This document shows, piece by piece, positions 6,704-13,727 of a stretch of 40,718 nt of DNA. The stretch is from positions 1 to 40,718 of IMG/VR virus record IMGVR_UViG_3300006163_000010, one strand, 5' to 3'. The notes beneath the pieces are model-generated. The model was not told the DNA's origin. It ran no database searches and saw only the letters and a list, made by a program, of their open reading frames with translations. The DNA comes from a virus. A program made the position numbers and the translations under genes. Position 1 is the first letter of the stretch. Every line of letters starts with the position of its first letter.

Positions 6704-7222
6704 TTAAAGAGAAGAAATGAGACCACGATCAAATAGTTCCTGAGTTATTACTTTCTCGGAATAACCTATCTCTGTAAGGAACCCAGTTAATAATTCAGCT
6801 TGTAAGCGTACTGCGATATGGGCATCTTCTATTCTTTCATCAATAAGAATTTCTTTTCCGGCCATGTTATGCCAATTAGGATATATTCTTTTCGCCATCT
6901 CTATGGCAGCAATGCGGACATTCTCCATATAGTCGTTAAGAATGTCACCAGTAACCTGATCAAATGTTTTAGCAAATATGTCAGCCTTGCATGGGTAGAA
7001 CTCACCGTCTATACCTTTGATTACATAGTCACCAATAGTTGCAATATGTTTCACCTGAGACTTTGAACCATCTTCAAGAGTTGGTATGATAATCTCATCA
7101 ATCTCACATGTTTCATCCCTTACAGGAGTACAGCCCATTACAGTGATATCATTCCAGGATTGTTCTGAGCCATCCCACTGGATAGCATCAACAACTATTG
7201 GTTTCTTTCTAAACTTTGCCAT
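6704..7222 (-). CDS. Conserved phage protein of the 'FRKKPxxxDAIQW' family
   Basis: The 172-residue protein starts MAKFRKKPIVVDAIQWDGSE and has IIIPTLEDG, then TIGDYVIKGIDGEFYPCKADIFAKTFDQV at about residues 62-90. This N-terminal domain is very common in phages of many hosts (TLEG … GDWIIKGV.GEFYPCKPDIF) and has no assigned function. The second half (about 95-172) is a helical extension that many relatives lack, with KEILIDERIEDAHIAVRLQ. It is in the run of leftward early genes. Confidence 0.75.
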   Translation of the reverse strand: MAKFRKKPIVVDAIQWDGSEQSWNDITVMGCTPVRDETCEIDEIIIPTLEDGSKSQVKHIATIGDYVIKGIDGEFYPCKADIFAKTFDQVTGDILNDYMENVRIAAIEMAKRIYPNWHNMAGKEILIDERIEDAHIAVRLQAELLTGFLTEIGYSEKVITQELFDRGLISSL

Positions 7223-7255
7223 GATTCTTTGAGTGTTAAATCGTGAAATATTAAC

Positions 7256-7549
7256 CTACGCGATTGTAGGTTGAATTCGATTTGAAATATTAATCTGACA
7301 CTTTGAATAGAACGCATCAAACTCTTCTTTTGAGCATGGTTTAGTATCTTCTATTCTCAAGGTCATGTCTGAAGGTGAAGCAACAGTAACAGAGTAGTAC
7401 CCTTGAAATGCATAGAGTGATACTGCCGTCTTTTCATTCAGTATTGCGAACATTCTACCGGAAAAACGCTCCTTGTGATACGAAGGGAAAGACACTTCTG
7501 TCTTAATTATAGTTGGAACTTCGTTGATAAGCGTTAAAGTGTTTGACAT
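7256..7549 (-). CDS. Hypothetical early protein (MSNT start family)
   Basis: A 97-residue protein of unknown function, predicted beta-rich (VSLYAFQGYYSVTVASPSDMTLRIED), with no signal peptide. Its first codons, ATGTCAAACACTT, are identical to those of the genes at 8477 and 8736. With the 8736 gene it also shares the upstream sequence AATCCACTTA. The start region overlaps the end of the 51-residue membrane ORF 7534-7689. Confidence 0.6.
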   Translation of the reverse strand: MSNTLTLINEVPTIIKTEVSFPSYHKERFSGRMFAILNEKTAVSLYAFQGYYSVTVASPSDMTLRIEDTKPCSKEEFDAFYSKCQINISNRIQPTIA

Positions 7550-7689
7550 AACGAATTGATTAAGTGGATTAGAAATAAGAATAACTTAGATACTGCGATT
7601 GCGAATTGGTAAACTGCTATCATCATCATTGCACCAGAGAAAACAATCAACACAAGGCAGCAGAGTACTGGTGTAATTCCCCGGATCAT
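7534..7689 (-). CDS. Small hydrophobic membrane protein
   Basis: An ATG at 7689 overlaps the stop of the lipoprotein gene as ATGA and runs 51 codons to a TAA at 7534, 16 bases into the next gene. The protein is almost all hydrophobic: PVLCCLVLIVFSGAMMMIAV and then FAIAVSKLFLFLIHLI, two probable spans. The coupling to the lipoprotein gene and the hydrophobic profile support it. I recognise no family, though a small toxin-like or envelope role is possible. Confidence 0.6.
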   Translation of the reverse strand: MIRGITPVLCCLVLIVFSGAMMMIAVYQFAIAVSKLFLFLIHLINSLCQTL

Positions 7690-8003
7690 TTGGAAAGACC
7701 TTTGTAGTCCGCCTCACAAATAGCATCTATACCTATGATCTGGACGAGGTAATAACCTCCAATAATGTGGTTAGTAGCTTGCAGAATAAGATCTGATTGT
7801 TTAGGATAGGCATAGCGGGATGAATATGTAAAGAATCCAACCCGGCCAACACCACGGGAGTCTGCATACCGGTATGTCACATAGAAGAATCGATCACCGG
7901 ATATGTGCTCTGTTGCAGAGTAAGCCAGATTTTTTTTAGTAGTACAAGCGGTCAGCGTATTAAAACAAAAGAGTATTACGAGAAGAAGAATTGACTGTTT
8001 CAT
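7686..8003 (-). CDS. Predicted lipoprotein
   Basis: The 105-residue protein begins MKQSILLLVILFCFNTLTAC, a signal peptide ending in the lipobox LTAC, so Cys20 should be lipid-anchored. The mature part is small and beta-rich, with many Tyr and Arg (RFFYVTYRYADSRGVGRVGFF). Its stop overlaps the next small membrane ORF. Phage-encoded lipoproteins of this size in early regions are often superinfection-exclusion proteins. That is an inference from type and position, not from sequence match. Confidence 0.65.
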   Translation of the reverse strand: MKQSILLLVILFCFNTLTACTTKKNLAYSATEHISGDRFFYVTYRYADSRGVGRVGFFTYSSRYAYPKQSDLILQATNHIIGGYYLVQIIGIDAICEADYKGLSK

Positions 8004-8014
8004 TGTGAAGTGTA

Positions 8015-8194
8015 TTAGAAATTAGGAGTAAGATTTTTAATAAGTGTTTCCCTTTCAATGAATCCCTGTAACAGAAACTCACTCATTTTGATTACCTCTG
8101 ATTTCCCACTATAATAATGGTAGGTAAACTCCTTGCCTATGGAATCCTTGAGGAAGTCTATAGTGAGCTTTGATGTTTCTGTATGAGTGTTCAT
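8015..8194 (-). CDS. Hypothetical 59-residue protein
   Basis: The start at 8194 (MNTHTETSKLTIDFLKDSIG) is preferred over the in-frame ATG at 8293, which would overlap the previous gene. The product has KEFTYHYYSGKSEVIKMSEFLLQGF and no membrane segment. No family is recognised. It lies 11 bases upstream of the lipoprotein gene on the same strand. Confidence 0.5.
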   Translation of the reverse strand: MNTHTETSKLTIDFLKDSIGKEFTYHYYSGKSEVIKMSEFLLQGFIERETLIKNLTPNF

Positions 8195-8225
8195 GTTAAG
8201 TATATGAAGAGATGAATGAATAAGA

Positions 8226-8477
8226 TTACCAATACCAGTTGTTTCCTTCGATAACATGTGATTCTTCAAACTCAGGATTAGTGAAGGAAACACGCTCTTT
8301 TTCAGGCAAGGGGATTACCTCTTGTTCCGGGCGTAGTCTTGCCCATCCATGAATATGTTTATTAGTGAGTAAGCGAGCATACTTGCCACACACAATAGCA
8401 TGGGTATAACCGCGATTATCTTCAAAAACAACAGAGTTAGAAAGATATGATCCAGAAGTAACAGAAGTGTTTGACAT
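8226..8477 (-). CDS. Hypothetical 83-residue protein (MSNT start family)
   Basis: The start at 8477 (MSNTSVTSGSYLSNSVVFED) was chosen because it matches the MSNT starts of two neighbouring genes. The longer frame to 8534 overlaps the upstream gene. The protein looks like a small beta barrel (YTHAIVCGKYARLLTNKHIHGWARL) with an acidic C-terminus ending NNWYW. The function is unknown. Confidence 0.55.
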   Translation of the reverse strand: MSNTSVTSGSYLSNSVVFEDNRGYTHAIVCGKYARLLTNKHIHGWARLRPEQEVIPLPEKERVSFTNPEFEESHVIEGNNWYW

Positions 8478-8511
8478 GACCAATGAATTATAAGGAGGTG
8501 AAGAATAATTA

Positions 8512-8736
8512 TTAAAGCATCCAGATACCGACAAACTCAGTAGGTTCCCATTCGGTTACTGTCGTACCTGGGAAACGTGATTCTACTTCAGCCTTCGAGT
8601 CCGCAAAACCTTCCCAATTGAGACCGTCTGCATTCGTCGCATAGAAGTAAGTTCCCTGTGGTATCAGTTCTTCCTCACCTGTGATATCAATGATGCTATC
8701 GTCGATTAAAACTTGAGTAGTTGAAGTGTTTGACAT
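8512..8736 (-). CDS. Hypothetical 74-residue acidic protein (MSNT start family)
   Basis: A small acidic protein starting MSNTSTTQVLIDDSIIDITG with a TYFYATNADGLNWEGFADSKAEVESRFPG segment. This looks like a compact alpha-beta fold. Acidic small early proteins are sometimes DNA mimics, but nothing here proves that. It is the second gene of the leftward transcript, 19 bases after the HTH gene. Confidence 0.55.
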   Translation of the reverse strand: MSNTSTTQVLIDDSIIDITGEEELIPQGTYFYATNADGLNWEGFADSKAEVESRFPGTTVTEWEPTEFVGIWML

Positions 8737-8755
8737 AATAAGTGGATTGTGAGAT

Positions 8756-8986
8756 TTATAAAGAGTTAAGGAATGTGCGGAGTGTTTGTGCAGTCTCTGG
8801 CTTTATACACATGCCTGCTTTAGCTTTAGCGATAGTGTCTTTTGATATGCCAGTAATCCCAACCGCTTGCTTCATTTTGCCAAATCCAAGTATAGCCTTT
8901 GATAATTTCGCTCTCTCTTTAATACTCAATTTCTCAGTTACTGGTGTTGCGTTATCGTTTTTCAGTACATTTGCTTCGCTATTCAT
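8756..8986 (-). CDS. Small helix-turn-helix protein, Cro-like position
   Basis: The 76-residue basic protein has a helix-turn-helix-like C-terminal two-thirds: LSKAILGFGKMKQAVGITGISKDTIAKAKAG, then IKPETAQTLRTFLNSL. It is the first gene leftward from the divergent control region and faces the rightward repressor gene at 9100, the place of a Cro-type regulator in lambda-like layouts. Its start lies about 20 bases after the -7 element at 9009-9016. A lytic-switch role is inferred from position. Confidence 0.6.
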   Translation of the reverse strand: MNSEANVLKNDNATPVTEKLSIKERAKLSKAILGFGKMKQAVGITGISKDTIAKAKAGMCIKPETAQTLRTFLNSL

Positions 8987-9008
8987 ATCGCTATCGTGTT
9001 TGATGATT

Positions 9009-9038
9009 CAAAGATATGTTAGATAAGCTAACAAACAA
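9009..9038 (-). promoter_or_regulatory. Leftward early promoter (Bacteroidota type)
   Basis: On the minus strand a TTG (9038-9036) is followed after 19 bases by TATCTTTG (9016-9009), a full match to the Bacteroidota -7 consensus TAnnTTTG with the expected spacing. Transcription would start near 9002, a few bases before the ATG at 8986. It should drive the whole early block. The palindrome at 9018-9032 lies between the two boxes. Confidence 0.7.
9018..9032. promoter_or_regulatory. Candidate repressor operator
   Basis: GTTAGATAAGCTAAC is a hyphenated palindrome (GTTAG, 5-base centre, CTAAC) placed exactly between the -33 and -7 elements of the leftward promoter. A dimeric HTH protein bound here would block RNA polymerase. 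The repressor candidate at 9100 or the 8986 protein is the likely ligand. Only one clear copy was found in the control region. Confidence 0.5.
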
Positions 9039-9099
9039 TCAAACAATGTGTGTTTTTATGAAATTTAAATGTTGTAAAATATAACAATGCTTTTATTAG

Positions 9100-9492
9100 A
9101 TGGATTCTAAAAAAGAGTACATAAAACTCGTAGGAACAGTAAAAAACCTAGCAAAGGCGAGAGGAGAAAGATTAACCAACGAAGAAATAGCAAACAGACT
9201 GGGATACAATAGATCCTATTTTTCTACCCTAATGGGAAGTGCGGGGAAGGTTGAAAAATCTCACATTGAAGACTTTAAGCTTCGTTTTCAAAACGAATTA
9301 GCCGGCGTAATAAAACCAGTAGAGGGCGATTCGGTTAATAGGGAAAGAGCATTAATAAAGGTGCTTATGCACCGGGTGGCGAAGCTGGAGGCAGAGAGGT
9401 TGGGTATACCAGTGGAGTTAGTTCTAGCAGAACTGGAAAAAGATACCATGATAGCATGGCGGGACTTGGAACAAGGTAGTGCGAAACAATAG
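9100..9492 (+). CDS. HTH transcriptional repressor candidate
   Basis: The 130-residue protein has an N-terminal XRE-like helix-turn-helix (VKNLAKARGERLTNEEIANR then GYNRSYFSTLMGSAGKV, about residues 13-51). A C-terminal helical part (RALIKVLMHRVAKLEAERLG) could form a dimerising coiled coil. It is the only gene here read away from the early block across a divergent promoter with a palindromic operator, the classic place of a lysogeny repressor. No LexA-type protease domain is present, so release from repression would need another mechanism. Confidence 0.65.
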   Translation: MDSKKEYIKLVGTVKNLAKARGERLTNEEIANRLGYNRSYFSTLMGSAGKVEKSHIEDFKLRFQNELAGVIKPVEGDSVNRERALIKVLMHRVAKLEAERLGIPVELVLAELEKDTMIAWRDLEQGSAKQ

Positions 9493-9713
9493 CAGTTATC
9501 GGTTTCTTCTTTTTGCCTCTTTTCTTCATGTTGTGGAGTTGTATATTGAAAGTGTCCAATAGGTAAAATTAATTATACCGTACTCTGCTAATGTCCTGAT
9601 ATTGACCGCAGTCTATCTGCGTTATGAGTAGATTAACAAAACCCCTTAACAAAATAACTGATATTATACCTCATCGATATTCACGAATGTTACACCACCA
9701 AACATCACAACAC

Positions 9714-10241
9714 ATGAAGAAATTAATTATCATTCTATTTTTAGCTATCCCATTCTCAATTTGTGCACAAAAACTTAGTAATGCCTATATTGGAGCAATG
9801 CTCCATGACCTTGATCAACCAGGAATATCACTTGTAAACTCATTCGGAGTGAGCCCATATTTAGGATTGGGAGCAGGAGTAGATATTACCAGCTACAAAA
9901 GCGGCTTAATGGTTCCGATATATTTTGATGTGAGGGGGAAAATACCGGTAAATAACTGGACTCCTTTCATAAATGGGCAGTTTGGGAAGCCGCTCTATAA
10001 TCATGAAGTAGATTTGGAAGCCAACTCACCAACCGGTGATTTTAAGGCTAAGGCAAAGGGACAATACTTCTACGGTGCAGGGGGCGGGGTATCGTATAAG
10101 CATAATAAAGTAGGGGTCTTTCTTTCGTATACTCAGCGGTTTTACCAATTCAAATACGATGATATAAATGTTAATGGCCAGCAGATGAACCCAGATAAGA
10201 ATAAGTCAATGGGAATAATAACTGCGGGCTTGGTGTTTTAA
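9714..10241 (+). CDS. Outer-membrane beta-barrel-like protein with signal peptide
   Basis: I chose the ATG at 9714 because it opens a textbook signal peptide (MKKLIIILFLAIPFSICAQ, cleavage before Gln or Lys). The in-frame ATG at 9624 adds an unlikely 30-residue leader. The 175-residue product has alternating beta segments (YFDVRGKIPVNNWTPFINGQ, YFYGAGGGVSYKHNKVGVFL) and ends in ITAGLVF, a C-terminal aromatic typical of barrel proteins. It lies next to the repressor and would be expressed by a lysogen, so it may alter the host surface. The 221 bases before it hold a CGCAG/CTGCG hairpin (9607-9621) but no clear promoter. Confidence 0.7.
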   Translation: MKKLIIILFLAIPFSICAQKLSNAYIGAMLHDLDQPGISLVNSFGVSPYLGLGAGVDITSYKSGLMVPIYFDVRGKIPVNNWTPFINGQFGKPLYNHEVDLEANSPTGDFKAKAKGQYFYGAGGGVSYKHNKVGVFLSYTQRFYQFKYDDINVNGQQMNPDKNKSMGIITAGLVF

Positions 10242-10257
10242 GAACAAAAAATATAGA

Positions 10258-10785
10258 ATGAAAAAATTATTACTTATTATATTTTTATCGCCTATATACT
10301 TATTTGCGCAAGAAAAAGGGCCATATAATCACTTGAAGTTAGAGAACAATCAGGTTGTGTTTCAAGAGGTATATCAATATGACAGCTTATCAGCCCAAAA
10401 GATTAAACAAGCATTAGCTGCGTATGTTCCGACAATAAAAGGCCTTAAGGATTATCAATTAGAAGGAGATGTAATAACTGGTGTTGTTGCGGGATACATT
10501 GACTACAAAAAATATGGCGGTAAGTGGGGAAGCACCGCTACATTTATGAACCATCCTTTTACAGCCAACGTTAATTTTATCTGGAAAGATGGCCGCTATC
10601 GTGCTACCGCGACTAATATAGTCTTCCATACAGCTGGATTTGGTGATATGGACGCCACAATGATATTTGCAAAGGGTAAGAAGGTTAAAGTTTGGGATGA
10701 TAGGCAAATCATCATAAAGGCCGGGGAGTATATTGAACAGTATTTAAATGAACTATTCACGGTAAAACAATCAAATAATTGGTAA
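10258..10785 (+). CDS. Secreted DUF4468-like protein
   Basis: The 175-residue protein has a signal peptide (MKKLLLIIFLSPIYLFAQ) and a mature domain with VFQEVYQYDSLSAQKIKQAL at its start, then GDVITGVVAGYIDYKKYGG and NVNFIWKDGRYRATATNIVF. This order fits the DUF4468 TBP-like-fold family found mainly in secreted Bacteroidota proteins. Its function is unknown. It starts 16 bases after the beta-barrel gene and ends 4 bases before an HTH gene, so the three probably form one message. These two secreted proteins are unlikely to be virion parts and look like lysogenic-conversion genes. Confidence 0.65.
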   Translation: MKKLLLIIFLSPIYLFAQEKGPYNHLKLENNQVVFQEVYQYDSLSAQKIKQALAAYVPTIKGLKDYQLEGDVITGVVAGYIDYKKYGGKWGSTATFMNHPFTANVNFIWKDGRYRATATNIVFHTAGFGDMDATMIFAKGKKVKVWDDRQIIIKAGEYIEQYLNELFTVKQSNNW

Positions 10786-10789
10786 GGTA

Positions 10790-11125
10790 ATGGTAAAAGA
10801 GGCTTATAAGATAGGGTTACGTCGGCGTTACCTAGCTGTATTTGACGAGATTGTAGAGAAGAAAGGGATAACAGATAAGGAGTTATGTGCAACCATAGAT
10901 ATGTCAGCCTCCCATATATCCCAGATGAGATCTAGCAACCGGTATCCAACCACTGAGCAGGTACTTACCTTGTGTGATACCTACGGTTACGACTTGGCAT
11001 ATGTCATCCGGGGAAAGGATAAGTTAGCCAATAAGCGGCCGGCAGATGGTGCCACTTTGGAGGATATCTACAAGGAAGTGCAGGATCTGAAGCAAATGAT
11101 ATCCAGTATAAAGTCAAAGAAGTGA
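10790..11125 (+). CDS. XRE-family HTH regulator
   Basis: The 111-residue protein has a clear XRE helix-turn-helix at about residues 14-70: YLAVFDEIVEKKGITDKELC, then MSASHISQMRSSNRYPTTEQVLTLC. A short coiled coil follows (LEDIYKEVQDLKQMISSIKS). It ends at a strong terminator and stands just before the late-region promoter box at 11158. It is therefore a candidate for the activator or repressor of the three related late promoters, although the sequence does not prove this. Confidence 0.75.
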   Translation: MVKEAYKIGLRRRYLAVFDEIVEKKGITDKELCATIDMSASHISQMRSSNRYPTTEQVLTLCDTYGYDLAYVIRGKDKLANKRPADGATLEDIYKEVQDLKQMISSIKSKK

Positions 11126-11148
11126 GGGTGTTGTTGCCCTCTTTTTTT
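11124..11148 (+). terminator. Rho-independent terminator
   Basis: GAGGG (11124-11128) pairs with CCCTC (11137-11141) across an 8-base loop and is followed by seven T's. It overlaps the stop codon of the HTH gene and insulates the immunity region from the late region. Confidence 0.85.
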
Positions 11149-11157
11149 GATAATCAG

Positions 11158-11220
11158 TTGCCAAATAGTAAATAAATTGCCATACCTTAGAGTAGGTTTG
11201 ACCGGTATTCCGGGCTGTTA
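11158..11220 (+). promoter_or_regulatory. Late promoter region A (packaging block)
   Basis: The box TTGCCAAATAGTAAAT (11158-11173) matches 15 of 16 bases with the box at 20196 and 13 of 16 with the one at 23230. A second copy of its core, TTGCCATA, begins 19 bases later at 11177. A -7 element, TAGGTTTG, lies at 11193-11200. The leader motif CGGGCTGTTA (11211-11220) is repeated exactly at 23260-23269. The site sits between the terminator and the first late gene. Confidence 0.6.
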
Positions 11221-11252
11221 GGTTTCAATTTGTTAGGATTATATACGACTGA

Positions 11253-11486
11253 ATGTCAACTACACATAAGATACGTGCCTGCTATCTTCGCTGGGCCAAA
11301 TACGATCATGGCATATCTGACACAGATATTGACTTCTCCATCAAAGTAGATGAATTTATGCAGGAACTGGAAAGGGTTAAGGCATTAGGCGTGACTGACG
11401 CTAATGGATGGCTAAACCTGCGGATAGTGGAGAACGCCGCTCCGGAGGGTAAAGGGTATTCCCACAAGCTTAAGATAATCCTATAA
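11253..11486 (+). CDS. Hypothetical 77-residue protein
   Basis: First gene of the late transcript. The protein MSTTHKIRACYLRWAKYDHG … FSIKVDEFMQELERVKALG … GYSHKLKIIL is small, mixed alpha-beta, and not a family I know. It is followed after 4 bases by another small gene that overlaps the terminase small subunit, so it belongs to the packaging transcript. Confidence 0.55.
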   Translation: MSTTHKIRACYLRWAKYDHGISDTDIDFSIKVDEFMQELERVKALGVTDANGWLNLRIVENAAPEGKGYSHKLKIIL

Positions 11487-11490
11487 CACC

Positions 11491-11682
11491 ATGAAGTTAT
11501 TCGGTAAACACATGTCAGCGTCGTTTAATTTACTCATCCCGGGAGAAGATCTTCTCATCGGGATTAATATCTGTCATGGGGAGACGGAGTGCTGTGGAGA
11601 CCCTGTTGTAATTACACGGATAGGTATGGGGTTCGGGGAAATTGATGTTTTTGTTCAAGGAGATCACAGCCATGGCAAGTAA
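11491..11682 (+). CDS. Hypothetical 63-residue protein
   Basis: A small beta-rich protein (FNLLIPGEDLLIGINICHGE, then DPVVITRIGMGFGEIDVFVQ) with a CC pair and a His-rich end (GDHSHGK). Its last 11 bases overlap the start of the terminase small subunit at 11672. No family is recognised. The overlap argues that it is translated. Confidence 0.55.
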   Translation: MKLFGKHMSASFNLLIPGEDLLIGINICHGETECCGDPVVITRIGMGFGEIDVFVQGDHSHGK

Positions 11683-12325
11683 ACAAAAACCAACCACGAA
11701 ACCGAGAGGTAAAAAACCTGTTAAAAAGCAGATCAATAAAACTATGGGGGGGGGCGACCTTCCTGTTGTGGATGTGGTTGAAAACAAATATTCAAACAAA
11801 GGGGGAAGACCTGCTAAATACGATACTCCTGAAGAACTATCTGTAGAAGTGGATTCATACTTTAAATACTGCGAAGGTGAGTTTCATATTGAAAAGAAGA
11901 TAGTCTCTGGGAAAAAAACGAAGGCAAACAAGTTTAGTGAAGATAATACAGAAGATGAAAGCATTGAAACGGTTGATGTTAAGGTATGGAATAGATATCC
12001 AGAACCCTATACGGTTACTGGACTAGTATTGTACTTAGGCTTTGCTCACCGGCAAAGCCTTGACGATTATGAAGAAAGAGGCCCACAGTTTTCTGACATT
12101 ATAAAAAGGGCACGTTCCAGAGTTGAACATGGGTACGAGCTTCGGTTGTTCCATGACCGGCCTGTGGGGGCCATATTTGCGCTTACAAACATGGGGTGGA
12201 AGAACCAACAGCAGGTAGACCATACTTCAAAAGGGGAACGTTTGGGGGCAACAGATCTCTCAAAGTTGACCGACGAAGAGCTATCCAAGCTGGCAGAATT
12301 ACAACTAAAAGTACGTGGCGAATGA
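11672..12325 (+). CDS. terS: Terminase small subunit
   Basis: The start at 11672 (MASKQKPTTKPRGKKPVKKQ) gives 217 residues with a basic N-terminal tail. The DNA-binding region has GGRPAKYDTPEELSVEVDSY, then EPYTVTGLVLYLGFAHRQSL, and the conserved FSDIIKRARSRVEHGYELRL … VGAIFALTNMGWKNQQQ, typical of the small terminase subunit in Bacteroidota phages. It recognises the packaging site and controls the motor. The end overlaps the large subunit start by 11 bases. A run of nine G's (11746-11754) encodes MGGGD and is a slippage-prone tract. Confidence 0.85.
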   Translation: MASKQKPTTKPRGKKPVKKQINKTMGGGDLPVVDVVENKYSNKGGRPAKYDTPEELSVEVDSYFKYCEGEFHIEKKIVSGKKTKANKFSEDNTEDESIETVDVKVWNRYPEPYTVTGLVLYLGFAHRQSLDDYEERGPQFSDIIKRARSRVEHGYELRLFHDRPVGAIFALTNMGWKNQQQVDHTSKGERLGATDLSKLTDEELSKLAELQLKVRGE

Positions 12326-13727
12326 TTTACTTCAAATACCGCGCATAGAGATATTGGTCGAGCTCTTTAAGAGAAAGAGGTTCGACCCTTTTGTTATTAA
12401 AGACGGCCTTAAGCACGAAAAGCAGGAACAGGCGCTTCAGATACTCACTGATAACGAAACAGAGGAATTTGGGTATGGTGGAGCTGCAGGAGGAGCAAAG
12501 TCTTGGACTGGGTGTGTGTGGGAAGTGTTCATGGCAATGGCTTACCCCGGCACCAGGTGGTTTATTGGTAGGGAAGAGCTAAAGCGACTGAGGGAATCTA
12601 CTTACCAGACATTCCTGAAGGTGTGTAAGGCATATGGGATTAAAAGGGATGTTCACTGGGCGTACAATGGGCAAGATCACTTCATACAGTTTACGAACGG
12701 AAGCAGAATAGATCTTCTCGACTTGAAATATGTTCCCCGTGATCCTTTTTATGAAAGGTATGGATCAGTAGAGTATACCGGTGGGTGGATAGAAGAAGGT
12801 GGAGAGGTAAACTTTGGCGCTTTTGATACACTCAAGTCAAGGGTGGGGCGACAACTGAATGAGAAGTACGGAATACTGGGGAAGATCTTTGTTACACTGA
12901 ATCCAAAAAAGAACTGGTGTCATACAGTATTCTGGAAGCCGTTTAAGGCGAAAGCCATGCCAGCAATAAGAAAGTTTTTGCAGGCACTGGTTCAAGATAA
13001 CCCATTTATAGACGCTGGCTATATCGACAAGCTGAGATCTATAACAGATAAGGTAAAAAAACAGCGGCTACTGTTTGGGAACTTTGATTATGATGATGAC
13101 GATAATTCGCTAATAGAGTACGATGCCATTAACGACATATACACCAATACTTATGTCGTAGAGGGGAAGAAATATATCACAGCAGACGTAGCCAGGTTCG
13201 GTGCTGATAAGTCGGTTATAATGCTCTGGAATGGGATGAGGGTATTCCATATCAAGGTATTGCTAAAGCAAAGGACTACTAAAGTGGCAGATGAAATAGA
13301 GAAGCTAAGAACCAAGTACGCTATCCCACTCTCTCAGGTCATTGTAGATGAAGATGGTGTCGGTGGCGGAGTTGTAGATAAGTTGGGTTGCCAGGGGTTT
13401 GTGAATAACAGTTCACCGCTGGATAATCCCCATACAAAAGAGCAGGAGAATTACAAGAATCTGAAAAGTCAGTGCTATTACATGCTGGCAGAAAGGATAA
13501 ATGATCATAAGGTATATGTTGACTGTGAGGATTACGAGATAAAAGAAGCATTGACAGAGGAGTTGGAGCAGGTGAAAAAGAGAGATGTTGACACAGATAA
13601 AAAGCTGGAAGTTATGCCAAAGGATGCCGTAAAGGAATTGTTAGGCAGGTCCCCAGATTATTCGGATACACTGATGATGAGGATGTTCTTCGAATTAAAA
13701 CCTAAATCAAATTGGCAAATATTCTAA
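12315..13727 (+). CDS. terL: Terminase large subunit
   Basis: The frame opens with GTG at 12315 (ANDLLQIPRIEILVELF) and gives 470 residues. The P-loop GGAAGGAKS is at residues 55-63, followed by an acidic Walker B-like GGWIEEGGEV. The nuclease domain has YITADVARFGADKSVIMLW, QVIVDEDGVGGGVVDKLG and a C-terminal RSPDYSDTLMMRMFF Asp. All these are features of the packaging ATPase-nuclease that pumps and cuts phage DNA at the portal. The start overlaps terS and the end overlaps the portal by 16 bases, so the three genes are coupled. Confidence 0.92.
   Translation: MANDLLQIPRIEILVELFKRKRFDPFVIKDGLKHEKQEQALQILTDNETEEFGYGGAAGGAKSWTGCVWEVFMAMAYPGTRWFIGREELKRLRESTYQTFLKVCKAYGIKRDVHWAYNGQDHFIQFTNGSRIDLLDLKYVPRDPFYERYGSVEYTGGWIEEGGEVNFGAFDTLKSRVGRQLNEKYGILGKIFVTLNPKKNWCHTVFWKPFKAKAMPAIRKFLQALVQDNPFIDAGYIDKLRSITDKVKKQRLLFGNFDYDDDDNSLIEYDAINDIYTNTYVVEGKKYITADVARFGADKSVIMLWNGMRVFHIKVLLKQRTTKVADEIEKLRTKYAIPLSQVIVDEDGVGGGVVDKLGCQGFVNNSSPLDNPHTKEQENYKNLKSQCYYMLAERINDHKVYVDCEDYEIKEALTEELEQVKKRDVDTDKKLEVMPKDAVKELLGRSPDYSDTLMMRMFFELKPKSNWQIF

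Noticed and set aside
9550-9575. A fourth copy of the late promoter box (TCCAATAGGTAAAAT) before the beta-barrel gene
   Set aside because: It needs a gap to align and has no -7 element TAnnTTTG nearby, so it does not meet the pattern of the three good copies.
10459-10892. Minus-strand frames across the DUF4468-like gene
   Set aside because: No family pattern; the plus-strand frame has a signal peptide and domain logic.
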